Shown one piece after another: positions 22,878-35,800 of a stretch of 64,000 nucleotides of DNA. This DNA is from Actinostola sp. cb2023 (lineage: Eukaryota > Cnidaria > Anthozoa > Actiniaria > Actinostolidae), in contig JAUJYZ010000990.1 in assembly GCA_033675265.1 (NCBI GenBank), forward strand, positions 186,001 to 250,000. Reading direction: 5' to 3'. A program made the position numbers and the translations under genes. Every line of letters begins with the position of its first letter. Position 1 is the first letter of the stretch. Under the pieces are notes generated by a model. The model did no database searches and was not told the origin of the DNA. It saw only the letters and a program-made list of their open reading frames with translations.

Positions 22878-24360
22878 CTAGAGATGCTGGCCAATGCTCT
22901 CAAAGTAGAGAAAACCCAGATACTCAAAACCACTATTTATACTTTCCCGTGTTCTTGTAGAGTCCGGAAAATTACTTCCGTCGTTGCTCAAAGACAAACA
23001 TCTACAGTACGTTCTATGTTCTGCTAGCAGTTTTGAACGTTGAAACTTACCTTTCGTTTTTATTACAAAATTATTACCATCTAGGAACCATCCTTTCATT
23101 TGATGTGCATTTTCTCTTGTGTGTTGTTTAAGAGCCGAAATAGCTTGTAACGTTCCATACATTCAGGGAAATGCCAAAGGCCTCACATGTTAAAGAGGAA
23201 TCCTCATCACAAGACCAGAGAGGAATGACAAGCTAAGTTTGAAGATAACCCACCTGTCCCAGGTTTGCTTGGACAAGTAGCACGGTGAGAACAGCTCACT
23301 TTGCGAGTTCCCTTCTTGTAGCAAACTAGGCATCGCTTTTAAACTTTCCTCCAGTAGGGGGAGTCTGTGTCACAAAGCTGTGAGTATGATGATGTTTTCC
23401 TCTCTTGAAATATCAATTTGACCTTCAAAAACGTAGCCATTGGCGGCGTCCGCAGCCATCCAGACTTTGATTCTATATTTTGTTGGCTTTGGCGACATAT
23501 ATTGCCGGAAAGCAAGTGCTCCTTTAAATGATATCATCCCTTCATCAATTGAGATATGTTTAGAAGGCTTGTATACTTCTTTGATGTGTTGTAAACATCA
23601 TTCATTCATTCATTCATTCATTCATTCATTCATTCATTCATTCATTCATTCATTCATTCATTCATTCATTCATTCATTCATTCATTCATTCATTCATTCA
23701 TTCATTCATTCATTCATTCATTCATTCATTCATTCATTCATTCATTCATTCATTCATTCATTCATTCATTCATTCATTCATTCATTCATTCATTCATTCA
23801 TTCATTCATTCATTCATTCATTCATTCATTCATTCATTCATTCATTCATTCATCATTCATTCATTCATTCATTCATTCATTCATTCATTCATTCATTCAT
23901 TCATTCATTCATTCATTCATTCATTCATTCATTCATTCATTCATTCATTCATTCATTCATTCATTCATTCATTCATTCATTCATTCATTCATTCATTCAT
24001 TCATTCATTCATTCATTCATTCATTCATTCATTCATTCATTCATTCATTCATTCATTCATTCATTCATTCATTCATTCATTCATTCATTCATTCATTCAT
24101 TCATTCATTCATTCATTCATTCATTCATTCATTCATTCATTCATAAAACGCTGTTTGGGGTAGGACACACTTTGTACAAGCGATCGAAGTTTGCTTCACC
24201 ATGCTGTGGTTCGGTTATCAAGTTTCTGAAATGCAAATACTGTGACAGTTCTTCGAACCTATTCTTTGTCATGGCTGATTGTATTCCCGCATTTCTTCTT
24301 CTTTAATAGCATTTGGGTCAACACCAAACGGCATCATGAACCAGGACATGAAGATGCTCT
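22878..24360 (-). pseudogene. piggyBac-type transposase relic split by a microsatellite
   Basis: Read on the minus strand. 24170-24300 gives AMTKNRFEELSQYLHFRNL and DRLYKVCPTPNS, the conserved piggyBac block before the first catalytic Asp region. Then comes the ATTC microsatellite. 23590-23410 resumes with SKHISIDEGMISFKGALAFR and QYMSPKPTKYRIKVWMAAD, the classic SIDEGM..FKGR..QYMPKKP..G.K.W block. Beyond a stop near 23400, degraded homology may continue to 22878. piggyBac transposases use a DDD catalytic core and TTAA sites. Stops and the microsatellite make this copy dead. Confidence 0.8.
23599..24145. repeat. (ATTC)n microsatellite, ~545 bp
   Basis: About 136 near-perfect ATTC tetramers with one phase slip near 23851 (CATCATT). 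It translates as an uninterrupted Phe-Ile-His-Ser repeat on the plus strand, which is an artefact. It lies within a piggyBac relic. Confidence 0.98.
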
Positions 24361-24511
24361 TGTCGTAGTTTGTTGTGCTTGGCCCTATACTCCAGAAGTC
24401 TTTCCGGACTGTTGAGTTCCTCACTGCTGGAGTGCTGCTTCAACATCATTAAAGACACCTCTGTATCTGTAAAATGGATGTGGTGCATTCGACTGTCAAG
24501 GGTTCTTTGCT

Positions 24512-24655
24512 CCAGGGCCCAGTTGTTCGAAAGTGGGTTAATGCTAACCCAGGGTTCAATATGGCTAACCTTGGTTAAAGTCTTAATAATTAACCCTAGG
24601 TTAGTGAATTTAACCATGCGTTAGCTTTAATCTGCTTTCAAACAACCGGCCCAGG
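24512..24655. mobile_element. Short MITE with GGGCCCAGTTGTTCGAA-type ends
   Basis: The left end GGGCCCAGTTGTTCGAAAG and the right end CTTTCAAACAACCGGCCCA are imperfect inverted repeats. The ~110-bp interior carries GTTAA-rich inverted motifs (GGGTTAATGCTAACCC, TTAACCCTAGGTTA). Confidence 0.75.
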
Positions 24656-25245
24656 CATACCCCTCTCTGTAAAATGTATAACTTCCTTTCTACGAAGTCC
24701 CATTCGACATGATTTCCAAGCTCTTAGACTTTGGCCTCCCTTCCAGTCTGTGTTTAGTGTCCTGCCGGATGCCATCTTGACAAGTGGCTGGCAGTCTTCC
24801 CAAGACAATAATTCCAGCAATAAATCATGGTCTGTGATAGCGATGGGCCACTGGTGATTTTGAAATTTATTTCATTTTATTTGCATTTTCGTTTTTATTT
24901 GTAAATTTTAATACAAAACACAGGCATTTTTCCTATGGCAGCGATAGGACACTACCATATGCCACATACTATTCATTGATACATGATCTTTTTGTCAATT
25001 GACTGCTAGAAATAAATTGTTCTGTGAAGTGCTTCATCTCAGTTACTAGATAGCTTATTACATCAGATCATAGAATTCAATTTTTTCAAAACCTGCTGTT
25101 GGCACTTGAATTCCAGAGTCACTGGTAAATGGTAAGTGGGTAGGTTGCTTACCTCGAGCTGAACTCCAAACAGGACCAACTGATAACCAAGGCCATGTTC
25201 AGGGGAAACCATTTTGTTTGCCTGGGTAGAAATAAATCCATTGCT

Positions 25246-25455
25246 TCATTCTGAACGAATCCAGACTTTCATTTCTCGTTTTATTCGTTTGAATGGCATG
25301 TATTGCTTAAAGACTAGTCTACCCATGTATTTCACTATTCCTTCATCTATGCTAATGCTCTGCATGGGATTATATTGTCTAATATGGCATCGATCAATGG
25401 CCAAACCTTGTATAGCTTGTTTTGTTGTGGTCCACATGGTGGCATGTTCTCTCAT
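25246..25455 (-). pseudogene. Second piggyBac-type transposase fragment
   Basis: The minus strand reads YNPMQSISIDEGIVKYMGRL and VFKQYMPFKRIKREMKVWI, the same SIDE..GR..QYMP..IK.G.KVW block as at 23500 but clearly a different sequence, so a separate relic. Only about 70 residues are readable. Flanking DNA from 25480 to 26090 shows nothing recognised. Confidence 0.75.
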
Positions 25456-26224
25456 TTATATATAGATATGACTGCCCGATTTTGTTGAAATGGTTTTGGT
25501 ACATTACCTTCTGCACTTCTACAACACCAAGGATGAGATCAGAAGACCAATAAAGCTAAATTTCAGGCAATGCTTTGATGTCGAAAACGATGTTGAGTCC
25601 GAGAAAGACACTCGATGGTCACGTCATACCAATGCGGAGCTGTTTTTGCGATAGTTTGAGGAGCGCAACAGTTCGTTTCTTCAGTTAATAGTTCTCACAA
25701 TTGCTTGGGAAAAATGTGTAGAAATAATTCTAGCGGTTTTGAGCCATCTGGAAGCATAACTATCGGCCTAATTGACTGTGTAAAAGGTTCAAAATGGACA
25801 TCAGAGTCATCTTGTGTCTAAGCATCATTGTTTCCTATGGAGGCGTTAAGACAGCAACAACTTCAAGGTCGGTCGAGGTGTCCAAGGTGGATGGCCTCTT
25901 GGCTGCTGCTGCCTTTGTTGGTGCCTTTTAGCACTAAATAGTGCAAAGTATTATTGCATGCTTCTACTAATCAAATTTGCAATTCTCCTGAAAAGTTGTG
26001 GTTGGTTGTGTTGTACATTGTTCATCTAATAAGAACTTCCTGATTCCTTTTTTTTCACTGAAGAAACAGCAAGTACATCTTATTTTTTTGTGATATTAAA
26101 ATATTGATTTCATGTCATCTACACTTGTACATGTATATGTGCATTTATTTAATAAGCCAATGTACAGAACAAGACAGCATTGCATTACTTTGATTGGGTA
26201 TCTACAGAAGGATGTTGGCCATGG

Positions 26225-26300
26225 CTGGTCCCGGGTACTGGTAACTGTTGACTGGGTTCTGATGACAGTTGGCTGGATTCTGGTGACTGTTGGCTGGTAC
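26225..26300 (+). repeat. Short tandem repeat (~21 bp units)
   Basis: Three to four diverged copies of GGTTCTGATGACAGTTGGCT. ORFs on both strands here are repeat artefacts. Confidence 0.6.
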
Positions 26301-26889
26301 CACCCCCACATTCCTGTGGTCTCTGATACTCCACATATGGATGGGAAAGCCACAGTTCACACAATTCACCTTAGATGAGTCCTTTAACTAGTACATGAAC
26401 ACAGAAAAAGTTTACATTTAAAATTTATTTAACAGAAAAATTTTTCCGAACATAATCATAATTTTACTAAATTGATAATTGAATTTCATTATAATATATT
26501 TCATATATATTATTATTATTATTTTCATTATAGGACCACGAACGTTTATGTAGCAGAAACTGTTTGTAATTGTATGTAAACTGTATGTACATTAATTATT
26601 ATTATACAGACAACCACTGGATATGAGCAAGCGTGCGCTCTGATTGGCTACTCTACTAGTAGGCTACATGTATCAACTCATATACCACAGACCGGTTTTA
26701 CCAAACTAAAAATATAAACAAAATGTTATATTTCTCACAATCCAGTGGTTGTCCATATAGTAAAACACTTTTTCCACTCAATCTCGTCGAACATGGCTGA
26801 TAGCCAACTCTCCTGTACGACTCAATGTCATGGAATATTTTTTTAATATATTATAGATGCTATTCAATATTCAATTCTAGATAAAGTTA

Positions 26890-27271
26890 TCAAACCTCTA
26901 ATTCCTCTGAGCTTTCATCCAGGTCCATTTGTAAAGGTATGACGTATGCTACTGCCTGCCCCAGTCGTTCTTTCAGGTAGGGTACTGAATATCCCTCCCT
27001 CCCTGGCTGTAACAATGCCAAAGGCCTTTGTCCTCCTCCTCCTGCTGCAGCTCTCAGAACATGAAAACCCCCAGCTGGCTTGAGTTTAGGAAACTTTTCC
27101 TCAATACTAACTTTACTTTCCCAATGCCTGCCTGCATCAGTGTTTCCATCCTTTCCCTGTCTGGTGTCACGTCTTCGTTGCACCCAAGAAAACACATATC
27201 ATGGGTCCAGGTTTCTGGAATGTCAAAAGGCACATATCCAAGCATTGGCTTTTTTTTCTTGCCATTGCTGG
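26890..27271 (-). pseudogene. 3' part of a gene exon interrupted by the CACTA element
   Basis: The minus strand reads KKKPMLGYVPFDIPETWTHD, MCFLGCNEDVTPDRERMETL, then after a probable one-base frameshift near 27100 EEKFPKLKPAGGFHVLRAAA and a Leu/Pro-rich tail with acidic end (DLDESSEELEV). The 5' part of this exon lies on the other side of the 20-kb element at 47353-47440. The style resembles N-terminal regions of HECT-type ubiquitin-ligase-like genes (G2E3-like) amplified in cnidarians, but I could not see a HECT domain and hold this weakly. Confidence 0.6.
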
Positions 27272-27289
27272 CACAGGAAAAAAAAGTAC

Positions 27290-28090
27290 AAAAACATGAA
27301 TGGTATTTTTGAATGGGAATTGCACATAAACCATTTAAAAAACCATTAATGGGAACGGAGAACAGTAACCATTAATGTGTTTTTGTAGCATAATTACCAT
27401 TAATGACTTTATCGTGAAAATCATGAATGGGTTTATGTTTCAAACTATTAATGCTAATACTGGTTATTACAAAATTACAGTCATGGGAAATACTATAAAA
27501 CCAAGCATGGGATTTAAAAAAAAACCATTAATGTAAAAGTCGAACAAAACCCATTAATGTATTAACCAATGGTTTTAAGGCTTTAAACATTATTGTTTTT
27601 CCCCAAAAATACTACAGTGGAAAATACAGTAAAACCATGAATGTATTGAAAACAAACCATTAATGTAAAAGTCGAACAAAACCCATTAATGGTATTGAAC
27701 CAATGGTTTTAAGGCTTTAAACATTATTGTTTTTCCAAAAAAAATACTACAGTGGAAAATACAGTAAAACCATGAATGTATTGAAAACAAACCATTAATG
27801 TAAAAGTCAAACAAAAACCATTAATGGTATTGAACCAATGGTTTTAAGGCTTTAAACATTATTGTTTTTTCAAAAAAATACTACAGTGGAAAATACAGTA
27901 AAACCATGAATGTATTGAAAACAAACCATTAATGTAAAAGTCAAACAAAAACCATTAATGGTATCGAACCAATGGTTTTAAGGCTTTAAACATTATTGTT
28001 TTTTCAAAAAAATACTACAGTGGAAAATACAGTAAAACCATGAATGTATTGAAAACAAACCATTAATGTAAAAGTCAAACAACAACCTGT
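27290..28090. repeat. Left subterminal repeats of the CACTA element
   Basis: Dense CCATTAATG / CATGAATG motifs, plus about four copies of a ~128-bp unit (TTTTAAGGCTTTAAACATTA.., ACTACAGTGGAAAATACAGT..). In CACTA elements such arrays bind transposon-encoded proteins. The same motif recurs at the right end. Confidence 0.9.
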
Positions 28091-28316
28091 TCAGGAGTTA
28101 CTGTACTTTTTTCTGGAAATATGCATTATGCATGTTAGCATTGAACTGAAAGGAAAATGTAAACAATCAACAAAATATAATGCAACAAGTTTATTTGCCA
28201 AGTAGATTATGAGAATTGAACATTGTCATGTTAACAATAATATTCCATATTGAATGTAAATTATGATGATTTACAAAAATTAATACTCAAGTAATGTTAT
28301 TATCAGACATTATCTA

Positions 28317-28838
28317 CTATGCAAATAACTAGAGTGGTAAATTGGCCGCCAGGAATTCGAACCGGTGGCGAGACAATTTGTATCACATGATCACAATCAA
28401 AATATTTGTCTCGTGATTGAACATTGAGTTAATGTTTAATCTTGAAATGATTGATGGAGAGGTAAACAGGTACAAAAATGCATTACAACAATACCCTTTC
28501 TGGTGCCATGCCATTTGTTTACCTGATTACCTATCCGTCAATCATTTCAAGAAGAAACATATCGACTCAATGCTCGATCACGAGACAAATATTTTGTGAT
28601 CATGTGATACAAATAGTTCATGTACGAGTTCCTTTTATCTCTGTTTCAAAACGAGTCTATGTGAGAAACCTTTCATATGTAAATAAGTTTTCCTTTTTCA
28701 TGTACATAAAACTCATTTTCATCACATGAAAGGTTTTGCACATCATGTTTCGTTTTGAAACAGAGATAAAAGGAACTATTGTCTCGTCACCGGTTTGAAT
28801 TCCTGGCAGCCAAATTACCACTCTAGTGATTTGCATAG
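28317..28838. mobile_element. Composite MITE with nested inverted repeats
   Basis: Outer arms CTATGCAAATAACTAGAGTG.. and the mirror ending CATAG at 28838 enclose two further hairpins: GTATCACATGATCACAATCA.. with its mirror (to about 28612), and GTTCCTTTTATCTCTGTTTC.. with its mirror (to about 28775). Non-coding. Confidence 0.85.
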
Positions 28839-29057
28839 TAACTTTCTTGAAAAAATATATTTTGTCTTCAGTTCCCATTTCGCGGTTATGACGACATCAC
28901 AAAAATTTAAACAAAGGCGTAACTCAGACTTGTTTAATCGAGTTGTTATTCTAACTTGAGCTGAAAGATATAAAATCGGTTTGACACGGTAAAACTGAAC
29001 ACAATGTTTGTCTGAGTCTTGAAAATATTTTTAGAATTACCGCGCTGCACTATTGAT

Positions 29058-32000
29058 TTAGAAGGGTTTAATCATTTTTACATGATCTCTGGAAATGTTT
29101 TCCATATTATTTTCATTAATTGAAATGTACCCTTGGGTGTACAAACTGTTAGCGATTAATATCACTAGGCTGGTCTTGTCTTTCTTGGCCTGCTGTGCCA
29201 CGCCCAACACTCTTGCCGCTGAGTGGAGCTGGCTTCTTGATATATCACCCATTTTGATTGTATTGAATGCCACACAAACAGCCACTGTAGCAGCTGTCCC
29301 TGCAAAACAAAATTAAGTAAAATAAATTAATGCAGGGCTCACATGATTTGTTTTCAAGACAAATAACAAGTAGTTGCAGCTGAATATTTTCTCTTGGCAC
29401 TTGGAAAACAAATGCATTATGTTGTTTTCCAGATAGACAAGCTGCTGGCAAGCTTTGATTGTAAATTTATCTAAAAGTAATGATTTAATCAAGATATATA
29501 ATTGCAATAATATTGAGTTAATTGTATGTAAGTCTTGTACGTATGCTTATTTTAACATACCCTTTATTTTGTTGTTCCCATCTTGCTGTTTTGCTGCATG
29601 TTTTACTGTTTTGCCGTTTTGCCGTTTTGCTGCATGTTTTACTGTTTTGCTCTTTTGCTGTCTGTCATCAGCATCATCTACAGGATAACAAAGCCTTTTG
29701 GGGGGCTTTGGCACTGTTAGCTGTTCCAGATCAGATTCATCAATAGTGATTGGGATAGTACTAGTAGTCTTTGGGGTAGATGATCCTAAAGGCATATCAT
29801 CAGTCATAGAAGAAAAGGACTCTGCATCAGAGTCCATCACTTCTTTTGTCAGGCTAGAAATTAAAAATTCAAGGGTTAAGGTTAAGCAATAATATTTGGG
29901 GGAAATATGGAACATTATTTTATATATACCGTGATATCGGTAATGGCTGAGGATGCTGAAGGCACAGAGGAAGGAGAGGATATCTCCGCATCACTAGCAC
30001 TAACATGGCCATCATTACTTTTCCTATTCAGTGTTCTCTTGTCAGGCTAGAAATTAATAATTCAAGGGTCAAGCTGGTCACATGTCTTTTGGGGCAGTAT
30101 GTACCATATTTCATATATATTTACCGTGATATCGGTAATGGCTGAGGATGCTGAAGGCACAGAGGAAGGAGAGGATATCTCCGCATCACTAGCACTAACA
30201 TGGCCATCATTACTTTTCCTATTCAGTGTTCTCTTGTCAGGCTAGAAATTAAAAATTCAAGGGTCAAGCTGGTCACATGTCTTTTGGGGCAGTATGTACC
30301 ATATTTCATATATATTTACCGTGATATCTGTAATGGCCGAGGATGCTGAAGGCACAGAGGAAGGAGAGGATATCTCCGCATCACTAGCACTAACATTGCC
30401 ATTAGTACTTTTCCTCTTCAGTGTTCTCTTGTCAGGCTAGAAATTAAAAATTCAAGGGTCAAGCTGGTCACATGTCTTTTGGGGCAGTATGCATGACAGT
30501 ACTTTGATACATTACAGTAGTCTTTTTGAGGTAGTGTTGTACCATTCAGTATTACCTGTTCGTAGTCACGGCCGTTTCTGTGATTCCTCCTTCTTTCGTT
30601 GAAGACATCTAAAATGTGCTGCTTGATTCCCTCCTTCCCAAATCCTGCCGGTTCGTAACTGCAATCACCGATTAAAGAAGTGGCTAGTTCCTCTAGTTCA
30701 GCTTTTGCCTGTTTGTTATTTTTGAAGTTTGGCAAATCGTTGCCCGGAAACTTTTGAATTGCACCTGTGCGCACTGCTTTTCTCCTTAAAGTTAAAAAGT
30801 GAGAATGTACAAATTGCTATGTTTTCTCTATAATGTTTAATGTAATATAATTAGACTAGACCAGAACCAAATACAATAAATGATATAGCTTCCTTGTATA
30901 AATAACCCTTAAAATACTTGGTAAACCAAACCACACTTACAAATATTACCACCACAACCCCTTACACGATCAAAAGAGCCACTTACTTAAGTTTATATAT
31001 CTTTTGTTGGACCTCTGATAGTGATTTTATCTTCATTTTGGTTGGTTTCCCACATCGGAAGTTTGATGCTGCCATGGCCATCTGGGGTGGACTACATGTA
31101 AGAACACGTTCTTCTATTATCTGCTTTAAACGAAGTTGAGAGCCTACAGTAATCAGCCCACAAGCTTCTAGCTGCTCAGCTGAGCCTCTCTCACTAAGCA
31201 TTAATAGAGCATTGCCATCTATGTTTTGATCTGAAATACATGAATTTAATATAATAGATTATATTACATGTATATTATATTAAATTATATAATAGATTTA
31301 TATTTTAAATCATCATTGTACATATTAGTTAGGTAGTAATTCTGAAAAGCCCAATGGGGAGAATTATTAAAGTATTATTATATTATTATAACTGATTTAT
31401 CACTATTATTGAGTATAAGCCACTTCACGCACGCTTTCGTCCACCATTTTGAATTGGGGGAAACGCGCGGAAATTTATAGAAATCACTTTTGCTTGCCGT
31501 AACTTCGCTCGATTTTGTTGGATTTTCAAAAACTTACCATTTTAGAAAAGGTAGTTTATTTGTTATTTATGACCTATAACATGATGGGTATTGGAAGGCT
31601 ACAAATCGAGAATGCTTTTTTTTTTTTTTTTTCAAAATAAAACGTTCGGCACGTGAATATGCAAATTAGCTCGAAATTTTAACATTGGTGAAAAGAAGAT
31701 TGACTCGAAGTACGACAACTGGCAGACATGCCAGCTGATTATGGAAGTTTAAATTTTGAAAATCCAACAAAATCGAGCGGAGTTATGGGAAGTCAAAGTG
31801 ATCCAGATTTATATAAATTTAGGTGCGTTTGCCCCAATTCAAAATGGCGGACGAAAGCGTGAAGTGCAACGGTCTTTCGACGTTTTGGCGGGAACTCGAC
31901 CAAGACCACTTAAATTTGCTTTCACTTAAATTATCACAAGTATAAACAGCTAAATACAGTGTTTATGTTTGAGTCCGTTCGGAGTTCATTGTAATTAGTA

Positions 32001-32365
32001 AGCATGTTTTGCCTATGGAAAAGCGAGTGAGAAAATAAAGGCTACCAGAGCCAGAGAGCAAACTTCCAATTGCCGTGTCACTTATTAACCTTCACTTCAG
32101 CACTCCAAATTAACGGCACAGGCAAATGTTTGAAAAGCATTTTAGCTCGGGAATTGACCTTTGACTTATTGTAAGAGTTAGAAAACTCTCTGGAATTCGC
32201 ATTAACTTCTTGGACATGCACGGCGCAAGAATTCGGCGGCAAGTTGAACATTCTGTACTTACCCTGGAAATGCTCCGCCACTTCTTCGTCGAATTGAGAA
32301 GCTATAAAACACTTCACCTCTTCAATTGTCATATTCGGGATTGAGATTGATGTGCTAGTCTCCAT
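29058..32365 (-). CDS. SAM-domain accessory protein of the CACTA element
   Basis: Minus-strand gene. Exon 1 is about 32270-32365 (METSTSISIPNMTIEEVKCF.., ending FQ at a GTAAGT donor). The next exon, about 30985-31232, gives DQNIDGNALLMLSERGSAEQ and CGLITVGSQLRLKQIIEER, a sterile alpha motif split by the intron. A basic-acidic exon follows at about 30556-30780, then three near-identical Ser-rich exons (about 30320-30435, 30122-30240, 29932-30052), a Lys/Gln repeat exon at about 29570-29860, and a terminal exon 29058-29305 (GDISRSQLHSAARVLGVAQQ..). SAM domains mediate protein-protein or RNA contacts. The divergent layout with the transposase recalls the two-gene organisation of plant En/Spm. 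It may be the element's second, DNA-binding or regulatory protein; this is inference. Confidence 0.65.
29932..30440 (-). repeat. Triplicated exon with flanking intron, ~190-bp unit
   Basis: Three tandem copies of a ~120-bp exon (..SASDAEISSPSSVPSASSA..) each with ~70 bp of intron (GGTCAAGCTGGTCACATGTC..). The copies are almost identical, so the duplication is recent, and each copy keeps splice signals. Confidence 0.85.
31421..31866. mobile_element. MITE in the SAM gene intron
   Basis: CACTTCACGCACGCTTTCGT.. and its mirror ending GCGTGAAGTG bound a 446-bp element. Arms of about 110 bp include GCTCGATTTTGTTGGATTTT and its complement. Confidence 0.85.
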
Positions 32366-32824
32366 TTCTTTGAATTCAAGTGTCAGAAAGAAAGAAGGAA
32401 TTGCAATATTAGGATCGAATTGAATGAGTCAAACTCTCTCCTCTGCCGCGTTTCAACTGCAAGCCTGCTAAGCAAGGAATAAATTACATCACGTGATTAA
32501 AAAGCGCGCGAAAGCATTGACGTCTGGGTAAATTTTCCTCTAAAAATGTATTAAGAACTTTATAGACGAGGTAAAAAAAGTCAGAAACAATATTAGTACG
32601 TGGTGTTTTGATGAAACTACGACATTTTACGATGAAAAGAACACAAAAATATCCATCTTGTTCGATTACTTCGATTCGTACCATAATAAGATTTGGGCTA
32701 CCTGTTCATGTGGTGTGCAAAAAGTACTGGAACTAGACCGCACTCAAACGCTGATCACTTGACCTTGAGTGAACTAGTTCAACCGAATTAAAAGAACCGA
32801 GGCCAAATTAACGTTACAAATACA
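32366..32824. promoter_or_regulatory. Shared intergenic region between divergent CACTA genes
   Basis: A 459-bp gap separates the start codons of the SAM gene (minus) and the transposase gene (plus), so both promoters must lie here or overlap it. No clear TATA box was seen. Placement as a bidirectional promoter is inferred from gene layout. Confidence 0.4.
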
Positions 32825-35800
32825 ATGCCAAGAAAAAGAAGACGTGTTTTACTATGGCAAAGAGATGAAATAACAAGTTGTCGATGCTCGCTTTTGAAAT
32901 ACGAACACACTCATTGTCCTTGTCCAGAATGCGATGGCGCAGCCGTATCTCGATCAACCGAGTACAATCACTGGAAATTACGAAATAGTTTGGGAGAAGA
33001 AGCATTTGCGAATGTGGATGACGATGGCGATTCCGATCCCGACTCTCGGTAAGTAGGAACAAAGCAACACACAAACCCATAAAGGCCATGAAAACCCAAA
33101 AATCGAAAGGAAAATGAACACACATATGAAAGTGGTCATTTAATAAAGATCGTAAATATAAATGTTCCATCTATTGATGTACACAAAATGTGAGTTTTGA
33201 ACAGCGTATTATAATAATAAAAGTTCAATACGGAGTGCACAAATGTCGCGAGAAAATTGCACCGATTTACCGGAAGTGATTTTTCAGCACCCAAAATGTC
33301 ATTTTTTTGCATCATTCCACTTTGAAATCGAAAAGAAAAACCGATATTCGTCTTCTTAAGTCGTATTTTTGAGTTTACAAGGCCTTTTAATATGCTCCCG
33401 GATTAACTATTTTCTGAATGTTTATATTGTCCAGCTAAAAAGATATTAACACTACAATAAATGTCAGATGTCTCATAATATATTCGTTTTGCAAGCATGG
33501 AATTTTAATTTCAAAAGCAAACAATACCCGTTTTCACATGCAGAGGTGATTTATGCTTTTGAAATTAAAATTCCATGCATGCAAAACGAATATAGAATGA
33601 GATACCTGACATTTACTGTTAGTAGTGCTGCTAAGAACCAAAATTGTTCGTTTTATGATAAAAGCATGAAACTTTGCAGAGTTGCTAACCTTTATAGGAC
33701 AAACAATTATTGATATGGAACCAGCTTAAATTCGCACTCTGATCCACGTAATGCGCATGTCAAAAATGGCACATTTGGCTTCTGCATGGAAACGAGGCTG
33801 AGGTCGAATAAAGGATTTTTTCCTGTAAAATAATGACTGTAATGTCGTATTATTGCATGTTATGATTATAGTAGCTACTACAATGCTCTTGACAAGTTTT
33901 AAGTGGATCACATGATTGGTCACGTGACAATTTATTATATTACTCCAAGGAAGTGATACACTATGTAGTTCAGTCATTCTATGGTTTTCATTTTACAAAC
34001 TTATTGTGATGGAAAGTCGTTTCTTTATTATCATCATTCAACTGAGGAGGGTCTAAAAGGCCCCTAATTTCAGTTTGGTGGAATGTGATGAAAACTGAGA
34101 TGAACGATTTTAAGATTTTACCACAGGGATCCCGCATCGAATACTGTAAACGAAGTTTATTTCAGTTTTATAATTCGGTTGAGTTTGCTTGAGTTTCTGG
34201 ACGTTTTAGCTTGTTATGGCCAAAATAGCATACAATATGTTATCAGTTAAAGCTATTGCCTGTTTCAAGATTCTCCGATAGCCACTGGCTCTGTCAAAGC
34301 TCAGCCTTATTGACAAAAAAACATATGTACAACAAATCAATCAATTGTCCCTCATATTGAGACAATTGACTCGTTCTACTGAGCAGGATCTAATTACAAT
34401 ATCCACCACAGTTACATAAACCTGTACAATCGAAGTTGGCTTTCACACATTTACACCTTCCCTTGCATCCTTTCTTGCAGCCACAGTGGATCAATTCATA
34501 GCATGAATCTTTGGCCTGTGGAAGGGTTGTCCACATCGGCTTCCAATAATTCCCGGCTTCTTTTTTCCATCCCCATGTAGATGGAGATGGTAGGGTAGGT
34601 TGCTTTAGAAAGACTTGACCCCATATGCTAGCCTGCGTAGCGGCGTACGGGAAAAGGGAAGGAGGGAGGGGAAGGGGGGAAGGGGAGGAGAGGAGAGGGG
34701 ATTGGGGAGAGGGGATTGGGGAGAGAGCGGAAGGGAACGCCTGCAATGATAACCCCACATTCCTCGTATTTTACGTTCAAATTTTGAACGTAAAATACTC
34801 ATTGGTTAATCAGCTGTCAATCAAATGCCTCTATTGTTTCAAATGAAAATTGATCTCCATCGTTTGAAACGACGGTCTAAACACTGGCGTTCGATAATGA
34901 TTCTGATCAGATAGATTCTGAGATGGCCGTATCGTTATAAAACAGAACAAAACTCGTTATAAACTCCTTGTTATAAGGAAAAGGTCGCAAAGCCTAATTT
35001 TTAGAGTACTCGCTGAAGTGAAAGGAGAAGCGGTTTTTCTAGTACAACACGAAGCCGATTGAGGTCAAGTTCTTGGGAATCAGTCTTGTACTACACGAGT
35101 CGCCGCCAAAATTGATCTTCGCTAGTGCTGAAGAAGTAGACTGATTCCATTTAAGCGGCTGCATGTTTTCGCTCTTTTACCCTGGAGGTCGCTGAGAATC
35201 GACAAAGAGCGAACAGACCGACTTATGGAATCAGTCTACTGAAGAAGTAACAGACAAGGGGTTTCAGCAAGTCAGGCTAAAATACCACAACTGTGCTTTG
35301 AACAAGAAGCTCGAGTACCCTGGTTCCAGAGGCTTTGTTAAGCTCTATAATACGATGTCGAACAAGTTAGGGTAAAGCTCGAGCTAATCGTAATGTAGAA
35401 AGCTTATTAAATTAACTCGTAATGTTGACAGTTGATTCTCTAGATATCTGGCCTTCTCTTCTCTTCTCGATTTATATACTGGAATATAGTCTCTAATAAA
35501 AACTTCCACGGTAATTTAACTTTCTGGGAATCTAAGGGTTAAAAGGAAGGATTCAGTTGAATGTGGGTTTCTACGGACCGAAGTTCAAAGGTTTTTTGAA
35601 GACGGCGATTCGATCAGGAGTTCGTTCAGAAACGTCCGCAATCGTATAAATATGTTGACAGTTGAGTTGTATGATTCTGTAGATAACTGTCTCTAATAAA
35701 AACTTCCTTTCATTTAAGTGCTATGTTTATTCAGTTTGTGTAGCCTTTTATAAATACCATAGATCGTAAAAAAGTAAAAAGACGATTTTGATTGGTTTAT

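Noticed and set aside
23440..24306. 288-codon plus-strand ORF of Phe-Ile-His-Ser repeats
   Set aside because: Direct translation of the ATTC microsatellite; the flanks encode a piggyBac relic on the other strand.
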